Positions 14,059 to 21,834 of a stretch of DNA of 23,411 nucleotides are shown one piece after another (positions within the stretch are counted from its first letter, which is position 1; the number at the start of each line of letters is the position of its first letter). The stretch spans positions 1 to 23,411 of the forward strand of contig JACZVS010000003.1 in NCBI GenBank assembly GCA_022572525.1, read 5' to 3'. The position numbers and the translations under genes are program-made. The stretch is from Nanobdellota archaeon. GTDB taxonomy: Archaea > Nanobdellota > Nanobdellia > Pacearchaeales > UBA12030. A model generated the notes under the pieces. It was not told where the DNA came from. It was given only the letters and a program-made list of their open reading frames with translations, and did no database searches.

Positions 14059-14658
14059 TTAAAAGAAAGCAAATCCACTCCTTATTACTTCTAGAGTGAA
14101 AGACCCTTGGAATTCAATTCTTGTTTCTGTATCTCTCACAAGAATCAAAACTTTTTGAGTACAGAATGCTGTATCCTCTGGAATCCTGACAGAGATAATT
14201 GAGAAGGCCGAGTCTCGTGCAAAATCATCGAATGGTAATTGTGTATCTAGGGGAGTTAAAAAGAAGCTTTTAACTGCTGGCGGGGAATTTCTCCTTACAC
14301 AATCATCTGGGATGCCTAACTTAAGAGTATAAACAAGCCTACCACTATTTGTAGGGCCTCCATCACTTGTTCTAGCACCAATAGCAATTCCAAAAGATTC
14401 TGTGTCAGGCTTAACTTTGGCGATCTTGTCAGGCCCCAACATGACAATCACATTTTTTCCTGCACTATCTCCAAATAAATTTTGGATCTTGGCCTTAATT
14501 TTATCATCTAAAATATCTACACTACCTGTAGCTGTTTCAAAGATTCTCCTGACAAAGACCAAAGAAAGCACAAGCAGAACAATAGCTATAACAAGTATAA
14601 CCATTGTCCCAATTCCAAGCTCAATGGCTCCTTTCCTCTTTAATGGCCTAAGTCTCAT
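14059..14658 (-). CDS. Pilin-like protein with class III-type signal
   Basis: 199 residues. The N-terminus reads KRKGAIELGIGTMVILVIAIVLLVLSLVFV: a basic head, a Gly10-Ala11 site that a FlaK/PibD-type prepilin peptidase could cut, a Glu at +3, then a continuous hydrophobic helix to about 36. The rest is a soluble beta-rich domain with three cysteines. This pattern is common for archaeal type IV pilin-like or surface proteins, but no fuller family is recognised. The SD GAGG lies just upstream of the ATG, and the upstream 128-residue gene is 46 bases away, so the two may be co-transcribed. No pilus assembly genes are nearby. Confidence 0.75.
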   Translation of the reverse strand: MRLRPLKRKGAIELGIGTMVILVIAIVLLVLSLVFVRRIFETATGSVDILDDKIKAKIQNLFGDSAGKNVIVMLGPDKIAKVKPDTESFGIAIGARTSDGGPTNSGRLVYTLKLGIPDDCVRRNSPPAVKSFFLTPLDTQLPFDDFARDSAFSIISVRIPEDTAFCTQKVLILVRDTETRIEFQGSFTLEVIRSGFAFF

Positions 14659-14704
14659 TTCCTCTTTTATGACTCTGGGAGGGATCTTGGATTAAAAAAG
14701 GTTT

Positions 14705-15091
14705 CTATTCAATACTTTCAACAAGAATAACAGCCCCTTGAGGATCTGCAGATGTTATTTGCATTCCTTTTTGAACTTTATATTCAATATAATTCTCAAT
14801 AAATTGGCCTTTCAGAACAACTTGCTTTCCTTCCAACTCTGGGTTTAGATTTCCAAGCAATACAACTCTTTCAAAACCATTCACTTTTTCTCTCTGAGTT
14901 TCATCAACAATAAGATAGTACTTGAAGCCATGTATCGGAAAGAACTCTGGCTCTGGAAGTCCTTCATAGTCAATAATTCCCATAATAGTAAACCCTCCAG
15001 GCTCTTGCATCTTGTTAGAAAAAATAAAGACGAGTAAGGCTATAATTACAATCAAAGATATTATGAGTAATTGTTGAACTTTGCCTTTCAT
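14705..15091 (-). CDS. Small membrane-anchored protein, possible OB-like fold
   Basis: 128 residues from the ATG at 15091. One N-terminal transmembrane helix (about 6-24, Ile/Leu rich) is followed by an extracytoplasmic or anchored beta domain with FERVVLLGNL and LEGKQVVLKGQFIE segments that suggest an OB-type barrel. That assignment is weak. The longer open frame back to 15187 is rejected because it runs through tRNA-Phe. The GGAAAGG just before the ATG can act as SD. It begins 11 bases after the 3' end of the tRNA, so it may be co-transcribed with it. Confidence 0.7.
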   Translation of the reverse strand: MKGKVQQLLIISLIVIIALLVFIFSNKMQEPGGFTIMGIIDYEGLPEPEFFPIHGFKYYLIVDETQREKVNGFERVVLLGNLNPELEGKQVVLKGQFIENYIEYKVQKGMQITSADPQGAVILVESIE

Positions 15092-15102
15092 CCTTTCCAA
15101 AA

Positions 15103-15174
15103 TGGGACCGCCGGGATTCGAACCCGGGACACCACGGTCTTCAGCCGTGTGCTCTCCCACTGAGCTACGGCCCC
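15103..15174 (-). tRNA. tRNA-Phe (GAA)
   Basis: A 72-nt cloverleaf folds by eye: a 7-bp acceptor stem (GGGGCCG with CGGTCCC, one G-U), D arm GCTC/GAGC, anticodon stem CACGG/CCGTG with loop CTGAAGA (anticodon GAA), and T arm CCGGG-TTCGAAT-CCCGG. Discriminator A; CCA is not encoded. No intron. A TATA box sits about 26 bp upstream. Confidence 0.97.
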
Positions 15175-15194
15175 ATACTGCTGTCAAGAGAAAT

Positions 15195-15204
15195 CAATTT
15201 AAAA
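15195..15204 (-). promoter_or_regulatory. TATA box for tRNA-Phe
   Basis: TTTTAAATTG on the minus strand, centred about 26 bp from the tRNA 5' end at 15174. It lies back to back with the valS promoter in a 79-bp divergent gap. Confidence 0.55.
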
Positions 15205-15224
15205 TGTTTTTCTATTTCCCAAGA

Positions 15225-15234
15225 TTTTTAAATT
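15225..15234 (+). promoter_or_regulatory. TATA box for valS
   Basis: TTTTTAAATT centred about 25 bp upstream of the valS ATG at 15254, consistent with a leaderless mRNA. Confidence 0.55.
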
Positions 15235-15253
15235 CCTTCGAGCTCTTTAGAAC

Positions 15254-17623
15254 ATGCTTAAAGAAAAGACGTGGACTCTGAAGCAAGAGGGAGAAATCAC
15301 AAAAGACTGGCTTAAGAACCCATATGGGTTTGACAAAAAGGCTAAGAAGATCTATAGTATAGATACTCCTCCCCCCTATGTTAATACTCCTATCCACGCA
15401 GGGCAAGCCGTGACCTATTGTTACATGGACTTTTTTGCAAGATACAAGAGATCAAAGGGTTATTCAGTTCTCTTTCCGCTTGGCTTAGATAGAAATGGAT
15501 TGCCGATAGAGCATGCTGCCGAAAAAAAATTTAAGATAAGGGCGGAGAATGTTGGGAGAGACAAATTTCTAGAGTACTGTCGGAAAGTGCTTGAGGAATC
15601 CTCTGATATAAGTATAAGAACTTTTGCAAGGTTGGGAATTTCCTTCAGCAGCTACAAGTTCGGAGGAGAAATCGGAGAGGGCTATCATACAGATAGTGAA
15701 AATTATAGGAAGCTTACCCAGGAAACTTTCATTGATCTCTGGAATGCCGGCCTTATTTATGAGGAAAGAAAAGTTAGTAATTACTGTCTTGGATGCAAAA
15801 CAACGATAGCAGATGCAGAAATAATCTATGAAGAAAGGGCTACCGATCTTTACCATATAAAGTTTAAGGTTGAGCAAGGAAAGGATATTGTGATAGCAAC
15901 AACGAGACCTGAACTGCTTTGCAGTTGCGCTGTTGTACTTTACAATCCTTCTGATAAGCGCTACAAACAACTGAGAGGAAAACATGCAATCCTGCCATTA
16001 TATGATAGAGAAGTTCTAATTAAGCCACATCCGATCGCAAAACCAAAGTTTGGTACAGGATTAGTTATGATGTGTTCTTTTGGAGATCTTACTGACATTC
16101 GCTTTTTCAGAGAGGAAGGACTGCGGCCAAGAATTGCAATTAATATAGATGGAAAAATGAATAAGAATGCAGACTTTCTTGAAGGTCTAAGTGTAAAGGA
16201 GGCAAGGAAAGAAATTCTGAAGAGGCTGAAGGAAGCCGGATTACTTGTAAAGACAGAAAAGACAAAACAGCGAGCTCCAATCTGTGAGAGGAGCAAGGAT
16301 AAGATTGAATTTATTTTACTCAAAGAGTACTACTTGAAACAACTCAACTTTAAGGAGAAGATTCTTAGAATTGCAAAGAAAGTTAATTTCTATGATGAAA
16401 ACAGTAGACAAATTCTTCTTGACTGGATAAATGGCCTTTCAGAAGATTGGCCTCTAAGCAGGAGAAGATATTATGCAACTCCTATTCCGATTTGGAAGTG
16501 TAAGAAGTGTGGCGAGAAAGTTCTTGGAAAGAAAGGCAAATATTGGCAACCATGGAAAGAGTCTCCGCAAAAGGCATGTAAATGTGGAGGAAAGCTTGAA
16601 GGAGAAGCAAGAGTTTTTGATACATGGTTTGATTCTTCTATCTCTCCTCTTTACATTCTTGGTTATGGAAGAGATTCTGCATTCTTCAAGAAGGCATTTC
16701 CTTGCTCGCTAAGACCTCAAGGAAAAGAAATTGTTAGGACATGGCTTTACTACACCCTCCTTAGAAGCTATCAGCTAACAAAAAAAACAGCCTTCAAAGA
16801 TGTCTGGATAAATTTCCACATCTTGGATGCAAAGGGGAAGAAAATGAGTAGTAGTCTAGGCAATGTTGTAGATCCAATTAAGATACTGGAGAAGCATGGG
16901 AGTGAGGCATTCAGACTCTGGGCAGCAATTGAGGGAAATATTGCTAGACAAGACTTGAGAATAAGTGAAGAAAAAATTGCTGGCGAGTTTAAGACACTCA
17001 TCAAGCTATGGAATGTCTCTAAATTCGTTTCCTCATTTAAGCTTAAAGGACAGCCAAAGCTAACAGAAACTGACAGATTAATGATGAACTATATGGATTC
17101 CCTTGTAGAGTTTGCAGACAAAAATTATGCAGAGTACAATTTTTTTGAGCCTGCGCACAAACTTAGGCATTTTCTCTGGGAGATCTTCGCATCTCACTAT
17201 CTAGAATTGGTAAAGGCAAGAGCCTACAATACAGATATGAGATTCAGCAAAGAAGAACAGGGTGGTGCGATCTTTACTCTTCATTCCTGCTTGAGAGGGC
17301 TGCTCAAACTATTTTCTCCGATCATTCCTGCAATAACTTACAAAATTTACAAGGAGATTTATAATGGAAACATTCATAATGAAGATTTCCCAAAAACCGT
17401 AAGGCCATTCAAAGTTAAGGCAAAGCTAGAAAGCTTGCTAGAAGTCAACAGTAAGATATGGAAAGCCAAGAAAGATAAAGGATTAAGTTTGAAAGCTGCT
17501 GTAAAGAGAATTGATCTACCAAAGAGATATGAGAATCTTAAAGGCCTGCTTCCTGACCTTGAAGCAGCCCATAATACAGATATTGTTTTTTCTGCCGTTA
17601 AGGAGATAAGGATAAAGTTTTAA
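15254..17623 (+). CDS. valS: Valyl-tRNA synthetase
   Basis: Class Ia synthetase, 789 residues, on the short side for archaeal ValRS. ValRS-specific features are YSIDTPPPYV at the active site, GYSVLFPLGLDRNGLPIE, the editing-domain motifs ATTRPELL and FGTGLVMMCSFGDLTD, the LRPQGKEIVRTW segment, and LGNVVDP after KMSSS (530-534). The HIGH motif is HAGQ (48-51), so its second His is Gln. A CxxC pair with CKCG in WKCKKCGEK suggests a zinc knuckle. The editing domain appears intact. The C-terminal coiled coil of bacterial ValRS is missing. IleRS and LeuRS were considered, but the editing and FPLG motifs fit ValRS better. Confidence 0.93.
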   Translation: MLKEKTWTLKQEGEITKDWLKNPYGFDKKAKKIYSIDTPPPYVNTPIHAGQAVTYCYMDFFARYKRSKGYSVLFPLGLDRNGLPIEHAAEKKFKIRAENVGRDKFLEYCRKVLEESSDISIRTFARLGISFSSYKFGGEIGEGYHTDSENYRKLTQETFIDLWNAGLIYEERKVSNYCLGCKTTIADAEIIYEERATDLYHIKFKVEQGKDIVIATTRPELLCSCAVVLYNPSDKRYKQLRGKHAILPLYDREVLIKPHPIAKPKFGTGLVMMCSFGDLTDIRFFREEGLRPRIAINIDGKMNKNADFLEGLSVKEARKEILKRLKEAGLLVKTEKTKQRAPICERSKDKIEFILLKEYYLKQLNFKEKILRIAKKVNFYDENSRQILLDWINGLSEDWPLSRRRYYATPIPIWKCKKCGEKVLGKKGKYWQPWKESPQKACKCGGKLEGEARVFDTWFDSSISPLYILGYGRDSAFFKKAFPCSLRPQGKEIVRTWLYYTLLRSYQLTKKTAFKDVWINFHILDAKGKKMSSSLGNVVDPIKILEKHGSEAFRLWAAIEGNIARQDLRISEEKIAGEFKTLIKLWNVSKFVSSFKLKGQPKLTETDRLMMNYMDSLVEFADKNYAEYNFFEPAHKLRHFLWEIFASHYLELVKARAYNTDMRFSKEEQGGAIFTLHSCLRGLLKLFSPIIPAITYKIYKEIYNGNIHNEDFPKTVRPFKVKAKLESLLEVNSKIWKAKKDKGLSLKAAVKRIDLPKRYENLKGLLPDLEAAHNTDIVFSAVKEIRIKF

Positions 17624-17644
17624 ATTTGCTTTTTCTTCCCAAAA

Positions 17645-17686
17645 CTATAAATATTTTTACATCTTTCTTCTAATACAAGGGGGTGA
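17645..17686 (+). promoter_or_regulatory. Leadered promoter and SD of the fibre-like gene
   Basis: CTATAAATA (17645-17653) is about 45 bp from the ATG at 17694. It is followed by a short leader with SD GGTGA (17682-17686). The tail of the leader (TTTCTTCTAATACAAGGGGGTG) closely resembles that of the remnant at 18483. Confidence 0.6.
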
Positions 17687-17693
17687 AAAAAGA

Positions 17694-18377
17694 ATGAAAA
17701 TTACAGGTTTAATATTTGCAACTTTCGCAGTCATTACAATCTTTGCAGTAGCAGTTAGTGCACAAATTTGGGACAACCCTAGCGGAAAGGTTAACTTTGG
17801 TCATACACACGACTGGACAACTTTAGCTAATTTCCCTGCAGTTTGTCCTGCTGGTCAATTTGTGAGTGGTGTTGATGCAACATTAACTTGCGGCACGCCA
17901 GCAGCTGGAGCTGATAACGACTGGTTATTTGCAGGAAACAATATTTATCGAACTTCGGATACTGTTGCTATTGGATCATTTCCAGGGGGTGCGGCGTTAC
18001 TTTCTGCTTTGTACGTCAAAAACATTGCGGGAGATAATGCAGCACAGCGCATTGAGCACACTGGCACTAACGTAATGGGTCTTTTCATAAATCCAATTCA
18101 AGGTGGTAATGGACCGTCGTTATGGGCAAATGGAAGAGGGCGTTTCGACGCTTTAGTTGTTGGCAGTGTTGCAGGTGATAATATTGCTTTCAATCCTGGA
18201 TCTGGCAATCTTATTGTTGCTAATTATATGCAACTAGCTCTTACCAATGGTACTCCACCAGCAGCAGATTGTGATGGAGTTTCAGAGATGGGACGCATGA
18301 AAGTAGATGATAGCGGTGGCGGTTTCCTTTTTGTCTGCACGAGTACAGCATCAGGAATAGGATGGGTAGCAAAGTAA
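17694..18377 (+). CDS. Secreted fibre/adhesin-like protein
   Basis: 227 residues with a signal peptide (1-23, AVAVSAQ). The mature part is low in charge and rich in Gly, Ala and Asn. It carries CPAGQFVSGVDATLTCG and GNNIYRTSDTVAIGSF, which recall the repeat strands of phage tail-fibre or trimeric adhesin stalks, and ends with a DCDGVSEMGRMKVDD...LFVCTSTASGIGWV motif also seen in such proteins. Its base composition is visibly richer in GC than its neighbours, which suggests acquisition by transfer. No transmembrane anchor after the signal. A surface-adhesion role is inference. Confidence 0.78.
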   Translation: MKITGLIFATFAVITIFAVAVSAQIWDNPSGKVNFGHTHDWTTLANFPAVCPAGQFVSGVDATLTCGTPAAGADNDWLFAGNNIYRTSDTVAIGSFPGGAALLSALYVKNIAGDNAAQRIEHTGTNVMGLFINPIQGGNGPSLWANGRGRFDALVVGSVAGDNIAFNPGSGNLIVANYMQLALTNGTPPAADCDGVSEMGRMKVDDSGGGFLFVCTSTASGIGWVAK

Positions 18378-18394
18378 GATAAGATAAAAGCATA

Positions 18395-18425
18395 ATTTTT
18401 TTCTTTCTTTTTCTTTTTTTTATTT
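18395..18425 (+). terminator. Long T-rich terminator
   Basis: An almost pure T tract with scattered C, 18 bases after the stop of the fibre-like gene. No stem. Fits archaeal oligo-T termination. Confidence 0.6.
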
Positions 18426-18435
18426 GCCGCCAAAA

Positions 18436-18480
18436 TTTATATGATTTTTTCTTTCTCCTCCTAGTACAATGGGGGGTGGA
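18436..18480 (+). promoter_or_regulatory. Promoter and leader resembling the one at 17645
   Basis: TTTATATGA (18436-18444) is about 43 bp from the ATG at 18483, followed by a C/T-rich leader (CTTTCTCCTCCTAGTACAA) and a G-rich SD (GGGGGGTGGA). Layout and several words match the leader of the fibre-like gene. Confidence 0.5.
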
Positions 18481-18482
18481 TC

Positions 18483-18649
18483 ATGAAAAAAATAATTCTA
18501 TTTAGTATTTTAGTATATTAGTAGCAACTGCATTGATTCTAACTGTTGTTGGTTTTACAGTAAATCGGAGTAGAGTTACTGAAGCTGTATTGCCAACTGG
18601 AGCTGTATGGGATCCTTCCTTTAATATGTTTATGAAGATAGAGATTTAA
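18483..18649 (+). pseudogene. Frameshifted remnant of a secreted protein
   Basis: The ATG at 18483 gives MKKIILFSILVY, then stops at TAG (18519-18521). Shifting frame by one base near 18516-18518 restores LVATALILTVVGFTVNRS and continues to TAA at 18647-18649. Joined, the two pieces read as a normal signal peptide or membrane helix and about 55 residues in total. The leader and SD resemble those of the fibre-like gene, so this is probably a decayed paralogue of a surface gene that lost its main body. A sequencing error, or a short protein with a real frameshift, cannot be excluded. Confidence 0.6.
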
Positions 18650-18739
18650 TTGAGATCTAGAAGAAGAAGAGAGAAAAGAGGGGTATAGTAAGTTGTAACA
18701 AATTGAAAATCCTTAAAACAACACTAAGTATTCTCAACA

Positions 18740-18748
18740 TTTTTAAAC
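18740..18748 (+). promoter_or_regulatory. TATA box for the aRF1 gene
   Basis: TTTTTAAAC centred about 26 bp from the ATG at 18770. It supports this start and a leaderless transcript. Confidence 0.6.
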
Positions 18749-18769
18749 TTGCTTCTTCTTCGCAGGGGC

Positions 18770-19861
18770 ATGAGACCAGAAGAAATTTCAAAGTTAGTGA
18801 AAAGGCTTTCTGCCATTAGAGGCAGGCACACAGAGCTTATTACAGTTTATGTTCCTGCTGGAGCAAACATTCTTGTTATTTCAAAGCAACTTGAGGCAGA
18901 AAAGTCAACTGCTTCTAACATCAAGAGTAAGGCCACAAGGAAAAATGTTATTGATGCGCTTGAGAAGATCGTAAGAGAGTTAAAGGGAGTTAAGAAAACT
19001 CCTGAGAATGGCCTTGTCATCTTCTGCGGGAATGTATCTGGAAAGGAAGGCCAGCAACAAATTGAATTCTTTGCAATCGAGCCCCATATTCCTATGAATA
19101 TTAAGATGTACAGATGTGATCAAAAATTCCTGACAGAGCCTTTGAGAGAAGCTGTTGAGAAAAGAGATAAATATGGCCTATTCGTAATTGACAGGCATGA
19201 AGCAACATTTGGGTTGCTTGATGGTAAGACAATTCTTCAACTTTCACATCATACTTCTGGAGTACCTGGCAAAATAAAAGCTGGAGGGCAGAGTGCTGCT
19301 AGGTTTGCACGGATAAGAGAGGAAGTTGCAAAGGCATTCTTCAAGAGGATGGCAGAACATCTGATCAAAGAATTTGGAGATCAAAGTGGAAGAGAGATAA
19401 AGGGAATTTTGATCGGCGGTCCTGGACCGACAAAGGAGGATTTCCTTTCTGAAACAGATATTGGTAGACTAAAGGAAAAAATCCTTGCTGTTGAAGATAT
19501 TGGCTATGCTGATGAGCACGGTCTTAAGCTGCTTGTTGAAAAAGCTCAGACTGCATTAGAAAAGGCAGAGATTACAAAGGAGAAAAATCTCTTAAAAGAT
19601 TTTTTTACTTTACTTGGCAAGAAGAAAGAGAAAGTTGCTTATGGGGAATCACCTGTTAAGAAAGCATTAGAGGCTGGAGCTGTTGAGAAGCTGCTGATCT
19701 CAGAAGATTTTGATGAGGAGTTTGAAAAGGAATCAAAAGAATTCCAGAAAATGGCAGAAGACATTGGAGCTGAAGTTTTGTTTGTCTCAACAGAGACAGA
19801 AGAAGGGATGAGTTTTAAGAATCTTTCTGGAGTAGGAGCATTTTTGCGTTTTGCTATTTAG
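18770..19861 (+). CDS. prf1: Archaeal peptide chain release factor aRF1
   Basis: Recognises all three stop codons and triggers peptide release on the ribosome. 363 residues from the ATG at 18770; a TTG at 18749 would extend it but lies inside the TATA region. Key motifs are NIKS (50-53) in domain 1 for stop recognition, the YRCDQKF element (YxCxxxF type), and GGQ (172-174) in KAGGQSAARFAR for peptidyl-tRNA hydrolysis. The C-terminal domain ends with the usual ETEEGMSFKNLSGVGAFLRF. The adjacent scpB begins 8 bases after its stop, indicating an operon. Confidence 0.97.
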   Translation: MRPEEISKLVKRLSAIRGRHTELITVYVPAGANILVISKQLEAEKSTASNIKSKATRKNVIDALEKIVRELKGVKKTPENGLVIFCGNVSGKEGQQQIEFFAIEPHIPMNIKMYRCDQKFLTEPLREAVEKRDKYGLFVIDRHEATFGLLDGKTILQLSHHTSGVPGKIKAGGQSAARFARIREEVAKAFFKRMAEHLIKEFGDQSGREIKGILIGGPGPTKEDFLSETDIGRLKEKILAVEDIGYADEHGLKLLVEKAQTALEKAEITKEKNLLKDFFTLLGKKKEKVAYGESPVKKALEAGAVEKLLISEDFDEEFEKESKEFQKMAEDIGAEVLFVSTETEEGMSFKNLSGVGAFLRFAI

Positions 19862-19868
19862 AGTTAAA

Positions 19869-20402
19869 ATGGAGAAGGAAATAGAAGGAGCAAACAAAAA
19901 AGAAGAAGAACTTGTAGAGGCCTTGCTCTTTATCTCTGGAAAATTTCTTTCTCTTGAAGAAATTTCCTCTTTCTGCAATCTTGGAGTTGGAAGAGTAATG
20001 GCAATACTTGAAAAGCTTATGAAAAAATATTCGGGAGGAGTAATAGGGATTGTGGCTAGAGACAACTTCTATAAGATGGATGTAAAGGCAGAATATGCAT
20101 TCCTTATCAATAAAATTGCTGCAGGCGAAAGTGAGTTCACAAAAGCAGAGCAGGAAACACTTGCGGTCATTGCTTATAAGAAGCCAGTCCATCAAAGTTA
20201 TGTTATTAAAGTGAGGGGCAACAAGGCATATGACCATGTTAAAAAGCTTAAGGAACTTGGCCTACTGACTTCAAAAAAAGATGGCAGAACTTTTATTCTT
20301 AATTTAAGCGAAAACTTTTATAATTACTTTAGCATAACTGAAGGAAGTTTGAGGGAATTAAAACCATTCAAGGCACGGGCACAAGGGGAAGATGGGAAAT
20401 AA
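19869..20402 (+). CDS. scpB: ScpB-like chromosome segregation protein
   Basis: 177 residues from the ATG at 19869; a TTG at 19851 would overlap aRF1. It has tandem winged-helix features of ScpB: EELVEALLFISGKFLSLEEISSF at the start, FTKAEQETLAVIAYKKPVHQSYVIKVRG in the middle, and KLKELGLLTSKKDGRTFIL near the end. In other organisms ScpB dimers act with the kleisin ScpA and SMC in chromosome condensation. Neither ScpA nor SMC is adjacent here. Its stop overlaps the next gene by 11 bases, and the following gene starts with GGGGAAG as a possible SD, so it links translation and surface genes in one transcript. Confidence 0.88.
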   Translation: MEKEIEGANKKEEELVEALLFISGKFLSLEEISSFCNLGVGRVMAILEKLMKKYSGGVIGIVARDNFYKMDVKAEYAFLINKIAAGESEFTKAEQETLAVIAYKKPVHQSYVIKVRGNKAYDHVKKLKELGLLTSKKDGRTFILNLSENFYNYFSITEGSLRELKPFKARAQGEDGK

Positions 20403-21834
20403 ACATGTTTACACTTTACTCGCATTAATTTTTGTCGCTGCTTTTGTTCTTAACTCTTTTGTGTTATTCTTTAAGCCCATACATGAGGATGCATATTTCT
20501 CACTTAGATATATAGAAACTTTAAAAGAGAATCTTTTGCCTATACTCAGTGATGACCTTAGTTATGGTGGCAGAAGCATAGAAGAGCCTTTTCTTTTCTA
20601 TTACTTGATTAGAATCGGGTCTTCATTCCATGATGTTTTTGTAAGGATTATTCCTGCTTTGCTGATCTCTTCGCTTGTTCTAATAATTTTTCTGATTTCC
20701 AGGCAATTTGTTAGTAAAACGCTAGCCTTAATTCCATCCCTTTTTGCCGCTTTTATTCCAGTCATGTTCAAAATAAACACGATTTCCCCTCAAGCGCTTG
20801 CTTTTCCGATCCTCTTTCTGTTAATTTACTCTTTTACTAAGATAGAAGACAAAAGATTTCTTTACTTATTTGTGGCTCTTTCATTTTTCTTACCATTAAC
20901 TTCTTTTCTCTCAATCTTTTACATCTTTGCAATTTTACTCTACTTTTTCATAGTCGGAATTGAGAGGAAAAAGATTTCTGCTCTGGAAGGAGAAGCTTTG
21001 CTTTTTTCACTCTTTGTCAATGTGTTCCTTACTCTCTTTGTCTTCAGAGATTCTCTTTTAGCTTATGGCCCTTCTTTCATATGGCAGAACATTCCTAGTG
21101 TGATTCTTGCGGAATTTTTTAGGGAATTTGCTTTAATTGGCACTCTAGGTAACATTGGGATTGCCTCACTCTTTCTAGGGGCTGTTGGGTTTTTATTTTC
21201 ATTTAGAGAGAAAAATTCTATCTTCTTAGCGTCTTTCTTAATTTCATCGCTAGTCTTTTTATGGCTTAGATTAGTGCCATTTAATATAGGATTGATAATT
21301 TTTTCCCTTACACTTGCATCTCTTTCCTCTCTAAGCTTAAAATCTTTCTTTCCTTATCTAAGAGAAACAAAATTTTCAGATTATAGGCAGCAGATTCTCG
21401 GAGGCATTTTTATTATTGTACTCTTAACTTCCATCCTGCCGTCAGTAATTACTGCTGCAAGATTTGAGAGCGAAGTTGGTAAAGAGGTTTTAGAGGCTTT
21501 TGGATTTTTAAATAAGGAAGACACAACTATTCTGGCCCCATACAAATATGGACATGCAATAGCCTTCCTTGGAAACAGGAACGTTGCCGACTCCAAATTT
21601 TTGCTCGCTCCATCTCCTAAAAAAAGGCTAGAAGACATAAACTTAGTATACACTTCCCAGAGTGAGGCCTTGGTATTAGAAGTTATAGGGAGGTATGATG
21701 TAGAATACATTATTTTTGATGATTTCGTAAGAGAAAGATTTGGGGTTGAGGAACTTATCTATGTGAAAGATGAAAATTGCTTTTTAAAAATTTACGAGAA
21801 CTATGAAACAGAAGTTTATGAGATTAAATGTTGA
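20392..21834 (+). CDS. GT-C-type membrane glycosyltransferase-like protein
   Basis: 480 residues with about 10-12 hydrophobic helices between roughly 8 and 365 and a soluble C-terminal domain (about 370-480). The first loop after helix one reads PIHEDAYFSLRYI, with Glu32-Asp33 in the place where GT-C enzymes carry an acidic motif for lipid-linked sugar donors. The C-terminal domain has repeated KYGHAIAFLGNRNVADSK and RYDVEYIIFD segments of the type seen in archaeal protein-glycosylation proteins. The exact family (PMT-, ArnT- or STT3-like) is not resolved. The product is probably involved in building or attaching surface glycans. Confidence 0.75.
   Translation: MGNKHVYTLLALIFVAAFVLNSFVLFFKPIHEDAYFSLRYIETLKENLLPILSDDLSYGGRSIEEPFLFYYLIRIGSSFHDVFVRIIPALLISSLVLIIFLISRQFVSKTLALIPSLFAAFIPVMFKINTISPQALAFPILFLLIYSFTKIEDKRFLYLFVALSFFLPLTSFLSIFYIFAILLYFFIVGIERKKISALEGEALLFSLFVNVFLTLFVFRDSLLAYGPSFIWQNIPSVILAEFFREFALIGTLGNIGIASLFLGAVGFLFSFREKNSIFLASFLISSLVFLWLRLVPFNIGLIIFSLTLASLSSLSLKSFFPYLRETKFSDYRQQILGGIFIIVLLTSILPSVITAARFESEVGKEVLEAFGFLNKEDTTILAPYKYGHAIAFLGNRNVADSKFLLAPSPKKRLEDINLVYTSQSEALVLEVIGRYDVEYIIFDDFVRERFGVEELIYVKDENCFLKIYENYETEVYEIKC

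Noticed and set aside
15092..15187. N-terminal extension of the 128-residue membrane gene
   Set aside because: These codons translate the tRNA-Phe sequence. The ATG at 15091 with GGAAAGG before it is a better start.
15254..17623. LeuRS or IleRS
   Set aside because: The editing motif (FGTGLVMMCSFGD), LFPLGLDRNGLP and LRPQGKEIVRTW fit ValRS.
18483..18649. Programmed frameshift gene
   Set aside because: No slippery heptamer or downstream pseudoknot is evident, and the joined product is very short, so decay is simpler.
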